From positions 1,646,273-1,710,272 of the forward strand of contig NZ_JAKEDS010000001.1 of the NCBI RefSeq assembly GCF_021462415.1: 64,000 nt of DNA. The letters are read 5' to 3'. The notes beneath the pieces were generated by a model. The model was not told the origin of the DNA and ran no database searches. It was given only the letters and a program-made list of their open reading frames with translations. Below, piece by piece: positions 37,401 through 45,361 of the stretch. The stretch comes from Rhodohalobacter sp. 614A. GTDB lineage: Bacteria; Bacteroidota; Rhodothermia; Balneolales; Balneolaceae. Numbering within the stretch: position 1 is the first letter of the stretch; every line of letters starts with the position of its first letter. Made by a program: the position numbers and the translations under genes.

Positions 37401-38059
37401 ATTGTTTGAGTCCATGTAGTATAGCCGATATATCTGGCCACCAGCTCATGCTCTCCTTCAGGGATGTTTCCAATTTCATAATTTCCGTTGGCATCTGTGG
37501 CGGTACCCACTCCCATGCCCGTAATTACAATATTCACTCCAACAAGCGGAACACCGGTGTCAGCATCTGTAACCGTACCGGTAACACTACCCTGGAATAG
37601 ATCTTGTTCGTCTTCAGGCTGTTGCCCGGTTTCATAGATAATCAGTGTTCGTTTGTCATCACTAACCGTATAGCTGAGATTTGTGTTTTCAAGCAAATCA
37701 TCGAGCACATCAAACACATTTTTGTTGCTTTGCCGATAGGTCACTTTAGTATTTGCAATTGTCCGGGTGTCTATGGAAATATTTACATCCAGTTCATTTG
37801 CAAGTTGATGCAGCACATCTATTAACTTGGCATCTTCAACATTCACCGAAACCCTGGGAGGAAGATCCTCTGATTGGCTGGCATAAAGTTGAGTTAGTTG
37901 AACCTGCTGGGCAAACTGGTAATTCGCATTGCCGTTTATCCGGGAATTCCGGGCGTCAGCGGGATTTTCCACTATAAAGAAACACAGAATTGCCAGAAGA
38001 ACGATGCTCATAAGCGGCTTGTGCCTCCGGTTGGTCTGATTTGTAACGTTGTCCATCAT
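34478..38059 (-). CDS. SusC/RagA-family TonB-dependent receptor with STN signalling domain
   Basis: A 1193-residue outer-membrane transporter. After the signal region (to about residue 37) comes an STN domain (about 70-125, VNVEDAKLIDVLHQLANELDV), used for contact with a FecR-type anti-sigma. A carboxypeptidase-regulatory-like beta sandwich (about 150-235, VTGTVTDADTG) and a TonB-box-like ELNEVVVTALG follow, then the plug (about 260-370) and a long beta barrel. The start overlaps the fecR stop by 4 bases. The C-terminus lacks the classic final phenylalanine but ends LIF. Confidence 0.93.
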   Translation of the reverse strand: MMDNVTNQTNRRHKPLMSIVLLAILCFFIVENPADARNSRINGNANYQFAQQVQLTQLYASQSEDLPPRVSVNVEDAKLIDVLHQLANELDVNISIDTRTIANTKVTYRQSNKNVFDVLDDLLENTNLSYTVSDDKRTLIIYETGQQPEDEQDLFQGSVTGTVTDADTGVPLVGVNIVITGMGVGTATDANGNYEIGNIPEGEHELVARYIGYTTWTQTIEVTGDEETVVNIDLAVSTRELNEVVVTALGITRNERSVGYSSQEIGGSDLTISQEQNVIGSLSGKIAGVQVSGSSGASLGGTQTIKIRGINSLNGEDQPLIVVDGTPISNGNFASSAGTDYGNLAQDVNPDDIESINVLKGPAASALYGIRGQYGVVMITTKKGAGRDDIVVELNSGFSIQQATNFMNFQNLYGAGYSLDFPTLENGDPYVQTNADESWGPRMDGTLVREYFSFYPQDPRYQQLTPFEPHPDNIKDFFETGYKSNQGISVSGGSENSNYRLSFNDSRITGVSPNTWLNRNNVGISAGVDASDQWRFTTNLNYARNSAQRPPQGSGYGTRHFRQWFQRSLDMKNLKNYQYEDGTYSHWNIRIPDEGEIPTIAYWSNPYFLAYESPTKDSRNRIFGDVGVEYNPLQNLTISGHIRGDVYIQNIESRTAAGGVETPGFFIGKYEGQEMNYEVLAQYTERWADFSLDATVGGNVFDSNYSYLRQETVGGLTSPGYYNIDASLDRPDPDNYLSEKRIVSGFGLVSLGYQDTYFVDVSIRSDKSSTLPKDNNTYWYPSVSGSFVFSELLDWEPLAFGKIRASYAQAGSDLGPYQTTPVYGVGTVYGNVNTLTVPNAINNPNIKPSFSHSYEAGIDLNFFGRMELNFTYYQQQNENQIIDLNISGASGYSEATINAGLIENRGIELSLSGSPIQSQSFAWDATFNLGLNRNEVVELHPDIDVYTHGSTTYSGTTSYMNSYEGAAYGRLVGQAYVRDEATGKIILDDNNLPIWTDATHDFGSVLPDFTGGFMNVFRYKNFSLGAMIDFQAGGQFFSRSLLLAVKTGLSPLTAEVNDNGVNVREPIDQGGGVKIEGISESTGEPVTAYVDPQALYNGVLGDDIYEDWVVDASYIKLRELRFGYTFNNEMLSNLPVRSIEVSVFANNPVMIWQKAPQGLDPSELSSGGQDITWYESGQLNTVRTFGMNVNLIF

Positions 38060-39090
38060 TGTGTTATGTGTTTGGGGTTCGCGTTATCTTTCCATGTAAC
38101 GGTATTATTTTCGAGTGAATAGCTAATACCTAATGTCTGAGCGATGATGTTAAGCACACCGGTCAGGTCTTCTCTTGACATATTGGTACTTAGAGGAAGT
38201 GTTTTTAGATATTCGTTATCAAAATGAACAGATACATTATACAGCCGTTCGATATAACGGCTTACTGTCCAGAGAGGATCATTATAAAAGAATAACTTGC
38301 CGCTGATCCAACTCAGATAGTTATCAACGGGAGTCTGTTCAATCAAAATTTCCCGGTTGTTGACGTTCAAAACACCAAGTGTATTTTTTGTGAGAATAGC
38401 TCCGTGGCCGTTTACATCTGTAGAATTTTTGAGAGATACCGTTCCTTCGGCTACAGCCACCTGGATATTTTGGGCGGTTTCATCCATTTTAACATTAAAC
38501 TCTGTTCCCAAAACCTGAATGGCCGCCTGACCTGCCTCAATACGAAACGGTCGGTTTTTATCCCCGGCTACATCAAACCAGGCTTCTCCTGAAAGGCTTA
38601 CAACTCTCTCATCGGGAGGAAAATGGTTGGGGATTTCAATACTTGAATTGGAATTGAGGCGTATTTGGGTGCCGTCCGAAAGAGTCACCAACCGGTGTTG
38701 ATCTTGCTGGGTTGCAATGGTGCGTACCTTATTTGCCTGTTCGGTATCAACGGCACTGGCTTGTGATAGAACGCTAAAATATCCAACGCCTCCCAAAACG
38801 GCCGATATCAGAAACGCTACGGCAATGCGTATCGGCCAAAGTCGATGGCTCTTATCAAAAGATGTTATTCGGGTTTTTTTTGACGTGCGGATCTTGTTCA
38901 ATATCTCATCCGTTGGAACATCCGGGTAAAGCAGCAGCCTGTCATCATCGGCATATTGCTGCATATCTTTATCCAGGCTTTCTTCAAAATAGAGTTTGCC
39001 CTCTTCTGTCTGGAACCAGCTTAAAATCTCTTCAATTTCTTCAAGAGTGCACTGGTTCCGGAAGTATTTTTTCAGAAGTTCCTTATCCAA
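38056..39090 (-). CDS. FecR-family anti-sigma factor
   Basis: A 344-residue inner-membrane protein. The N-terminal ~80 residues form the cytoplasmic sigma-binding part, one membrane helix is about residues 88-108, and the periplasmic FecR domain (VTLSDGTQIRLNSNSSIEIP, FRIEAGQAAIQVLGTEFNV) and C-terminal DUF4974-like part follow. It senses substrate-loaded SusC through the STN domain and releases the sigma factor. It is translationally coupled to the SusC-like gene and lies 93 bases downstream of the sigma gene. Confidence 0.93.
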   Translation of the reverse strand: MDKELLKKYFRNQCTLEEIEEILSWFQTEEGKLYFEESLDKDMQQYADDDRLLLYPDVPTDEILNKIRTSKKTRITSFDKSHRLWPIRIAVAFLISAVLGGVGYFSVLSQASAVDTEQANKVRTIATQQDQHRLVTLSDGTQIRLNSNSSIEIPNHFPPDERVVSLSGEAWFDVAGDKNRPFRIEAGQAAIQVLGTEFNVKMDETAQNIQVAVAEGTVSLKNSTDVNGHGAILTKNTLGVLNVNNREILIEQTPVDNYLSWISGKLFFYNDPLWTVSRYIERLYNVSVHFDNEYLKTLPLSTNMSREDLTGVLNIIAQTLGISYSLENNTVTWKDNANPKHITQ

Positions 39091-39183
39091 TTTTTTCCCG
39101 TTTATTCGCTGTCTTATAAGTCAGACACCCGGGAAGGGGAAAAGTATGGCGGATTTTTCAAAAAACTTTCAGAAGAGGATGGA

Positions 39184-39753
39184 TCAGCCGTTACTTCGAG
39201 CTCTTATTTGAAGATCTGCGTGGTCATCCATGTATTGGCGGATGAACTTGGAAGCCTCGTAATATTGGGATTTCACCGTGTGAATAGTGATGCCGAGTTG
39301 TTTGGCAATGTCTCGGTTCGAAAGCTCCTGGAAAGTTTTAAGCTTAAAAATTTCCCGTTTTCCATCCGGAAGTTCATCAAGGCCGCGCGCCAGAATCTGC
39401 TGATATTCGGAATAGATAATAACATCTTCGGTTTTGTTGGATGATTTCTTCCTGCGCTGCTCAAGCTGTATATGTTTCAGCACTTTTCGTTTATGATTGC
39501 GGATCATGTTCATCACATGATTGCGAACCGACGTAAACAAAAATCCTTTGATGTTGGAGTGAACGGAGGTCCGGGCATCCCAAAGTTTGATAAACGTATC
39601 ATGTACGGCATCTTCGGCCAGTTCATGGCTTTTCAGGTACTTAAAAGCAAAACTGTACAGTCTTTTGTGATATTGATGATAGAGTTTCTCATATACATCA
39701 TTATCACCAAGCTTCAATCGCCTGATCGTAATTTTATCTTCAATTTTTGACAT
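39184..39753 (-). CDS. ECF sigma factor of the FecR/SusCD system
   Basis: A 189-residue sigma factor of the Bacteroidota family commonly paired with FecR. Region 2 contains YSFAFKYLKSHELAEDAVHDTFIKLW, and region 4 has the helix-turn-helix ELSNRDIAKQLGITIHTVKSQYY. Start at ATG 39753: an upstream frame reading to 39846 adds a hydrophobic leader that is unlike sigma factors. It should direct RNA polymerase to the downstream genes when FecR is relieved. The 192-base spacer upstream holds its promoter. Confidence 0.92.
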   Translation of the reverse strand: MSKIEDKITIRRLKLGDNDVYEKLYHQYHKRLYSFAFKYLKSHELAEDAVHDTFIKLWDARTSVHSNIKGFLFTSVRNHVMNMIRNHKRKVLKHIQLEQRRKKSSNKTEDVIIYSEYQQILARGLDELPDGKREIFKLKTFQELSNRDIAKQLGITIHTVKSQYYEASKFIRQYMDDHADLQIRARSNG

Positions 39754-39945
39754 GATTTCGACAGAAAAAGAAATGATAGAGCAGATGGAATAAATCCGCT
39801 GAAATCCAACGATTGCAGAATAGTTAACGAATTGATAAAAATCCAACCTATTCTTTTAGTTATTTATTCCTGGTCGGGAATTCTACTTAAAAAGAAAGAA
39901 TGTCTTTGCTGTTTATCTTAAAGCAAAAACGGATGAGGAGAAAAA

Positions 39946-41688
39946 TTAAAACTCAAAAGATGGGTTTTTATCTTGCGTGAGGCGTTCTTGCTGTAACTTT
40001 TCCTGATACATTTTCTCAACGGTTTTGAGTGTATCTACATCTTCGGGGCCTAAATCCCAGCGGATCGCTTTGAGTCTTGGCAATCGCAACGTGTATCCCG
40101 CTTTCGTCCGCCTGTTTACCTGGATATCGTCGAACTCTATTTCCACTACCAGTTTCGGAATCAGACCGAGCGTTGGTCCGTACCGCTCAACAGTCAGTTC
40201 TTTTACTCTTTGGTTGATTTTTTTTAACTCTTCATCCGTATAACCGCCATACGCTTTCCCAATCGGAATAAATTCCTCTTCATACCGTTCATCTTCCTTG
40301 ACAGAAATTCCAAGCGTAAAATCGGAGTAGGTTCCGCCGCGTTTGCCACTTCCGGCGTGGGCATACATCACGACCGTATCAAAAGAACCGCCGGGTTTTT
40401 TTACTTTTAACCACGATTTTCGGCGCTGACCATATTCGTATTTGCTCTCTTTATGCTTCAGCATCAATCCCTCATTACCATGCCTGAGTGCCCGATTGAA
40501 TAAATATTCGATATCATCATTCCCGGAAATTTCAAACTGAACGGATGTCGGCAAACGATGTTTTTTTGATAATTTTTCAAGCAGTTTCCGGCGTCCCGGA
40601 AGTTTTAAATCAAAAATAGGTTTTCCATCCGTGAAGAGAAGGTCATAAGCGATAAAGAGCACCGGGTATTTTTCGAGGATTTTTTTGCCGGGTTTTTTGA
40701 TTCCCATTCTTTTTTGAAGGAGTTGAAAGGGAAGGATGGTGTCGTCTTTATAAACACAAATTTCCCCATCAAATACAGTGGCCGGCATTTTTCTTTCAAT
40801 AAAAAACGAGACGATCTCCGGAAAGGAACGGGTAATGTCATTCAGATCTCGTGAAAAGATTTGTACGGTATTTTCTTTTACGTGGACCTGTGCACGCATG
40901 CCATCAAATTTTTCTTCGGCAACATATTGCTCAATATGATCAACAGATCGACTTTCGATTGGCGATGCCAGCATAAATGAAAGCGGATGAAACAGCTTGA
41001 ACCGGGCTTCATCAAGCTGATTGTGTTTTGCCAGCACGGCTGTTTTTCCGATGCTTCCGGTAATCATATGGGCGTAGCGGACATCCTCACGTTTCTTCTT
41101 AAAAGCTTTTGCGATGGCGGCTACCACGCTCCGTGTTTCAAACCCGATTCGAAGTGATCCCTGGCTGAGCATTCGAATAAAATATTTGATCTCCACTGGT
41201 GTCATCCGGCTCCAGGTTTCCCAAAGAATTTTTTCTTTGTCGGCCCGGGAAGAGACCGCATAAAGCTGATCAAAAATTTCGTCAACTTGTTCAAGTGTCA
41301 GGTTTCCGGGAACTCTTTTTTCGATGGCTTCGGGAATGTTGTTCATCAATCGTTCAATGGTTTCGGAACTGCTTCCCGTTGCTGTACGGCATGGTTTGAA
41401 AACGAGATCGTAATCAATTTCACAGAATTTGGCAGCCGCCAAAGCGCTGGTCCGGCTCCCGACGGATGCCCGTTTTCCACTCACTTCTTCAAACGCACCC
41501 TCCGCCGTAAACTGGGCAGCAAGATGCAAATCCCGGTCAGACGGTAACCGACGAAGATATTCGGCAAAAGCCTGAATTTTGCCATTGGTACTCCGGGTCT
41601 GCCGAATGGTCTGAATGACCTTGCAGAGCGTATAAAAGTTGAAGTTTTCAGCATTCATAGCATCGGAGTGGTTCTGCGTTTTATTCAA
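39946..41688 (-). CDS. ATP-dependent DNA ligase
   Basis: A 580-residue ligase, longer than LigC-type enzymes, with an N-terminal DNA-binding domain (about residues 1-230), an adenylation domain with the nucleophile Lys260 in EEKFDG, and an OB-fold C-terminal domain. Downstream nucleotidyltransferase motifs DGEICVY, NEGLMLKHK and SWLKVKK are intact. It seals nicks using ATP, beside the NAD-dependent LigA expected elsewhere. It is the last gene of a three-gene unit, overlapping the ABC ATPase gene by 4 bases; the exonuclease gene lies further upstream in the unit. Confidence 0.93.
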   Translation of the reverse strand: MNKTQNHSDAMNAENFNFYTLCKVIQTIRQTRSTNGKIQAFAEYLRRLPSDRDLHLAAQFTAEGAFEEVSGKRASVGSRTSALAAAKFCEIDYDLVFKPCRTATGSSSETIERLMNNIPEAIEKRVPGNLTLEQVDEIFDQLYAVSSRADKEKILWETWSRMTPVEIKYFIRMLSQGSLRIGFETRSVVAAIAKAFKKKREDVRYAHMITGSIGKTAVLAKHNQLDEARFKLFHPLSFMLASPIESRSVDHIEQYVAEEKFDGMRAQVHVKENTVQIFSRDLNDITRSFPEIVSFFIERKMPATVFDGEICVYKDDTILPFQLLQKRMGIKKPGKKILEKYPVLFIAYDLLFTDGKPIFDLKLPGRRKLLEKLSKKHRLPTSVQFEISGNDDIEYLFNRALRHGNEGLMLKHKESKYEYGQRRKSWLKVKKPGGSFDTVVMYAHAGSGKRGGTYSDFTLGISVKEDERYEEEFIPIGKAYGGYTDEELKKINQRVKELTVERYGPTLGLIPKLVVEIEFDDIQVNRRTKAGYTLRLPRLKAIRWDLGPEDVDTLKTVEKMYQEKLQQERLTQDKNPSFEF

Positions 41689-42512
41689 TCAACATGAACT
41701 TTATAGAGACCATTATTTCGATCCAGTTTCACCCGGTGATCATAAATTTCACTCAAATTAGCAGATGTAAGAATATCATTTTTTGATCCGTCAAACTCTT
41801 TTTTCCCATTCTTTATCAGAACAACTCGTTCAATTTCAGGGATCATTTCCTCGATGTGATGGGTAACGAGAATCAACGTTGTTCCGCCTTGAACGATTTT
41901 TCGAATCTGGTCCATAAATTTATGCCGGGCAACAAAATCGAGTGCGGTTGTGGGTTCATCCAGAATCAGAACTTCCGGTTCGGTTACCAAAGCTCTTGAA
42001 ATAAGAACCCTTCTCACTTCGCCGGTAGACATTTTATTCAGCATTTTATCCGCCAGTTGTGTGGCATCCATCAGCGAGAGTGCTTTTTTCGCTTTTTCAA
42101 TCATATATTCAGAAATATGTTGATGCGGGAAGAGCCGAAGACTCGAGAAAAAACCAGTGACAACAACATCCAAACCAGGAATATGTCCCTCTTTTGTGTT
42201 GTGCAGAAAACTGTTCTGCAGATCACTGGAAACGATACTCAACTTCGACTTCAACTCCTCTAATACCCAATGATCTTTGCCAAACATACGTACAGGCGGT
42301 GCCCCTTCTTTATTGGCAATCGGGTAAATTTCCTGTGTAATGAGCTTAATAAATGTCGATTTTCCGGAGCCATTCGGGCCGGCAATCGCAGTATTTTCGT
42401 TCATTTGAATGGTCAGCGAAAACTGGTCGAGGATGTGAATTCCTTCGCGCCGAACCGTTGCATTTTCCATCTCAAGGATGGGAGGCTGGCGATGATCGTT
42501 GTTAATCTTCAT
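41685..42512 (-). CDS. Soluble ABC ATPase (YlmA/ModF-PhrA-like, COG1119)
   Basis: A 275-residue ATPase with Walker A GPNGSGKST, an altered signature MSTGEVRRV, Walker B VLILDEPT and the H-loop LVTHH. The insert region DVVVTGFFSSLRLF matches the YlmA/PhrA group, whose role is uncertain. There is no partner permease in the neighbourhood; instead it lies between the MBL-fold exonuclease and DNA ligase genes, overlapping the latter by 4 bases, so a role near DNA repair is conceivable. Transport with a distant permease is an alternative. Confidence 0.85.
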   Translation of the reverse strand: MKINNDHRQPPILEMENATVRREGIHILDQFSLTIQMNENTAIAGPNGSGKSTFIKLITQEIYPIANKEGAPPVRMFGKDHWVLEELKSKLSIVSSDLQNSFLHNTKEGHIPGLDVVVTGFFSSLRLFPHQHISEYMIEKAKKALSLMDATQLADKMLNKMSTGEVRRVLISRALVTEPEVLILDEPTTALDFVARHKFMDQIRKIVQGGTTLILVTHHIEEMIPEIERVVLIKNGKKEFDGSKNDILTSANLSEIYDHRVKLDRNNGLYKVHVD

Positions 42513-42524
42513 AAATGGATGTTC

Positions 42525-43508
42525 TTAATCTTCCTCATTCATTTCAATATCAATATGCCCGGCGTTAATGTTTTCTTTTTCAAGGTAATGTTGTACCACC
42601 GCCGGATTTGGAGTGTGTGTGATATAAACTTTTTTTGGGTTGAGCTGTTTGCAGAAATCAATCAGTTCAAAAAAATCAAGATGGTCTGAAAGGGGGATTA
42701 ATTGATCAACCGTAAGTTGTGTTCGCCTCGATTCGTTAGACGCCCATCCTGAGCAATATGCAATTCGTTTGTTTGATACGTTCGATGCAAATCCATTCGA
42801 AAGTGCCGATGACGGACAAATCAAAATTTTGCCCTCGCAGGTATCACGATCGTACGTTTCATAAGGGCCAAGGTGGATGCCAAATTTTTCATAAACCGGG
42901 CACATTTTATACCCGGCGCCGTGAATCATGATCGGATGGTTCAGAGGTGCAACAAGATGCATCAGTTCCTGTGCTTTGCCTAAATTATAGGCCAAAAAGA
43001 TGGGAGTATGATTTTCAACAAGAGCCGCTTTAGCGAACGTGCGGACTTCTTCGGCAAGCTCATCATTGGTTTTCCATCGGTAGATCGGCAGACTGAATGT
43101 GGCTTCGGTTATCAGGATATCGACCTGTTCCGGCGCTTCAAATCCTTCGGTTGCCGGTGATGGCGGTGTTCGAAAATCGCCAGTGTAGAGTAGGGATTCA
43201 TCATCCGTTTCAATATAAATCATGGCGGAGCCGAGAATATGGCCTGCGGGATAGATTCGCGCCCGGAATCGGTTGGATTCAATGGTTTCGCCAAATGACA
43301 GGGATTGTCCATTTCCGTTGTAGCCTCGTAATCTCATCAACTCCAGCGTGGCTTCGGAAGCATAAGCAGGAGTGTTACGATTTCTCGGCATATGATCGGC
43401 ATGGGCATGGCTTACAAACACATAATCTGCTTTTGGATGATACCCGTCCAACGCAATGTTAAGCTCTGGAAAATAAAGCCCTTGATAGCCTGATTTTTGA
43501 ATTTTCAT
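42525..43508 (-). CDS. MBL-fold exonuclease, DNA-ligase-associated type
   Basis: A 327-residue metallo-beta-lactamase-fold protein with the metal motif HAHADH at residues 34-39 and a downstream beta-CASP-like region. Sequence and context fit the DNA-ligase-associated exonuclease family, usually coded with an ATP-dependent ligase, an Lhr-type helicase and a PdeM phosphoesterase. Here only the ligase partner is present, and the ABC ATPase gene stands between them. It is probably cytosolic and acts on DNA ends or RNA. Confidence 0.88.
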   Translation of the reverse strand: MKIQKSGYQGLYFPELNIALDGYHPKADYVFVSHAHADHMPRNRNTPAYASEATLELMRLRGYNGNGQSLSFGETIESNRFRARIYPAGHILGSAMIYIETDDESLLYTGDFRTPPSPATEGFEAPEQVDILITEATFSLPIYRWKTNDELAEEVRTFAKAALVENHTPIFLAYNLGKAQELMHLVAPLNHPIMIHGAGYKMCPVYEKFGIHLGPYETYDRDTCEGKILICPSSALSNGFASNVSNKRIAYCSGWASNESRRTQLTVDQLIPLSDHLDFFELIDFCKQLNPKKVYITHTPNPAVVQHYLEKENINAGHIDIEMNEED

Positions 43509-43530
43509 TTAAATGTTATAGTAGCTTCAT

Positions 43531-43593
43531 AACGTCAGTTTGAGTGTAGTTTCGAGGAAAAAGAACACTCGATATTGCGCTCAACATGACGTT
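43531..43593. repeat. Dispersed palindromic repeat, family A copy 3
   Basis: Arms starting AACGTCAGTTTGAG (43531) and ending CTCAACATGACGTT (43593), with two mismatches, enclose a short centre containing TTCGAG. It lies between the exonuclease gene start and the next gene's stop. Confidence 0.7.
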
Positions 43594-43617
43594 TAATTCA
43601 ATACATTAGAAATTGTG

Positions 43618-44052
43618 TTAAGCCGAACTCATTCGCTCTATCAAAAGGTAACAAAGGAGAAAGAGAATAATTCCGATTGAGATGAGATTGGCCGCCACAA
43701 ATCGGATTTTCTTATCTATTTCATCTGCAAGTTTAAGGATTGTTTGAGAGGCCTGTGGCCACATCACCAAAAGCTGTCCCAATAAATAGACGATTAAAAG
43801 TGACCAAATCGAGAAGAACAACTCTACCCAGGAAAACGGAAAGAACGATAACACCAAACATGGAATGGTAAACAGAAAGAAATATTTCAAAACCTTTCTC
43901 CAGATTGCCGGCGTGTGATCTTCGGAAGACACGGTTAACAGGTACTCTTTAACGGATTGAGTTTTAAAAAGCAGGTAAACTCCATAGCTGATCAGCATGG
44001 TGCCGAGAGCAATGTAATAGGCCGTAAACCATTTTGCTGAAAAGTATTCCAT
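43618..44052 (-). CDS. Hypothetical four-helix membrane protein
   Basis: A 144-residue protein with four likely membrane segments, about residues 11-30, 52-70, 72-95 and 118-140, and short charged loops. I do not recognise a family. Its start codon lies just upstream of the family B palindrome, and its stop lies 24 bases from a family A palindrome, so both ends are bordered by repeats, suggesting it is a single-gene unit. No catalytic or metal motif is visible. Confidence 0.7.
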   Translation of the reverse strand: MEYFSAKWFTAYYIALGTMLISYGVYLLFKTQSVKEYLLTVSSEDHTPAIWRKVLKYFFLFTIPCLVLSFFPFSWVELFFSIWSLLIVYLLGQLLVMWPQASQTILKLADEIDKKIRFVAANLISIGIILFLLCYLLIERMSSA

Positions 44053-44069
44053 GAGGTTTTGGATTATGA

Positions 44070-44155
44070 GTCATTACGAGGAGGAGCGGAACGACGACGT
44101 TGCAATCTCCAAACTTTTTAATGTTTCGGGATTGCTGCGCTTCGCCCGCAATGAC
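44070..44155. repeat. Dispersed palindromic repeat, family B copy 1
   Basis: Outer arms GTCATTACGAG (44070) and CGCAATGAC (ending 44155) with inner TTGCAATCTCC / GGGATTGC pairing form an 86-base imperfect hairpin. This resembles the widespread GTCATTGCGAG type of intergenic repeat known from many bacteria. Confidence 0.78.
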
Positions 44156-44197
44156 TTATTTAATAATAACTTAGTCAAATGAAATTATCCGCTCATC

Positions 44198-45145
44198 TTA
44201 TGGTAAATCTTCTTCCGGAACGTCAGGCTCTTCATCCTTTGGGTGCAGAATTGAGAAGATGACGGATATCGTCAATGTAACCACAATCACACCCAGCGTG
44301 AACAGTGTTGGAATATGGATCACATTTTCCAGGAGCATTTTCGAGCCAATATATACAAGGATAAAGGCAAGTCCGTAGTGCAGGTAGTGGAAGAGTCTCA
44401 TCACGCCGGAAACTGCAAAGTAGAGTGCACGCAGTCCCAGAATAGCGAATGCGTTGGCGCTGTAGATCAAAAAAGTATCGCGGGTAATGGCCATAATGGC
44501 GGGAATGGAATCCAGCGCAAAAACGATATCGCTCGTTTCAATTACAATGAGAACCACAAACAGCGGTGTGGCGATGATTCGTTTGCCCCGTTTTATAAAG
44601 AAATTGGGACCATGTATTTTTTTTGTGATTGGCAGAAATCGTCTCACCAATAACAGTACCGGATTTTTTTCGGGGTGAATTTCCTTGTCTTTTTCAAGCC
44701 CGAGTTTGATTCCCGTAAAAATCAGAAAAGCGCCGAATATGTAAATAATCCAGTGGAACTGTTCGAGCAGGGCCACGCCTACAAAAATAAAGATCAGGCG
44801 AAAGACCAGAGCACCAAAAATTCCCCAGAAAAGAACCCTGTGCTGGTAGATGGCATCGACACCGAAATAGGTGAAAATCAGCAGGAAAACGAAAATGTTA
44901 TCGACGCTCAGAGATTTCTCAATAAGATACCCGGTAAAATAATCGAGGGCGGGCTGCGAACCCATGAAATAGTAAATCCCAACGCCGAAAATAACGGCCT
45001 GGGCAATCCAGATGCCGGTCCAGATAAGGCTCTCTTTGATGCTGATTTCGTGGGGTTTCCGATTGAAGACTTTAAGGTCTACGATCAGCATTGCCAGGAT
45101 GAAGACGTTGAATAAAATCCAGAGGGTAAGGCTATGGTCCATCAA
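44198..45145 (-). CDS. TerC/Alx family integral membrane protein
   Basis: A 315-residue protein with about nine membrane segments and TerC signatures SLSVDNIFVFLLIF and DIVFALDSIPAIMAIT, where the aspartates are thought to handle metal ions such as Mn2+. Known members (Alx, MeeF, YceF) export or move manganese. No yybP-ykoY manganese riboswitch is apparent upstream; that spacer holds a decayed repeat instead. It is transcribed in the same direction as oxyR, which lies upstream. Confidence 0.92.
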   Translation of the reverse strand: MMDHSLTLWILFNVFILAMLIVDLKVFNRKPHEISIKESLIWTGIWIAQAVIFGVGIYYFMGSQPALDYFTGYLIEKSLSVDNIFVFLLIFTYFGVDAIYQHRVLFWGIFGALVFRLIFIFVGVALLEQFHWIIYIFGAFLIFTGIKLGLEKDKEIHPEKNPVLLLVRRFLPITKKIHGPNFFIKRGKRIIATPLFVVLIVIETSDIVFALDSIPAIMAITRDTFLIYSANAFAILGLRALYFAVSGVMRLFHYLHYGLAFILVYIGSKMLLENVIHIPTLFTLGVIVVTLTISVIFSILHPKDEEPDVPEEDLP

Positions 45146-45239
45146 TTCATTGAATCGTGATTTTCAAAAAAAGAAAGGTACGGGATTTTGTGTTCAGGAT
45201 TAAATGAATGTAGAGATGGGTGGGGGAGATTTAATAGAG

Positions 45240-45320
45240 CCATTGCAAGCAAACGAAGAGAGAGCTACCATCGCCAAACGTTTATTGCCGGGAGATTACT
45301 TCACTCCGTTCACAATGACT
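45240..45320. repeat. Decayed palindromic repeat, family B copy 2
   Basis: The left part CCATTGCAAGCAAACGAAG and the right part GGGAGATTACTTCACTCCG... CACAATGAC resemble the family B arms with many substitutions. It occupies the oxyR-TerC spacer (45146-45361), in which I see nothing else. Confidence 0.55.
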
Positions 45321-45361
45321 TACTTTCGAGATAATTCAAGTATTTCGCTGGGGCTGCGAAA

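Noticed and set aside
45146-45361. Manganese (yybP-ykoY) riboswitch ahead of the TerC gene
   Set aside because: I could not find the conserved paired loops; a decayed palindromic repeat explains most of the sequence.
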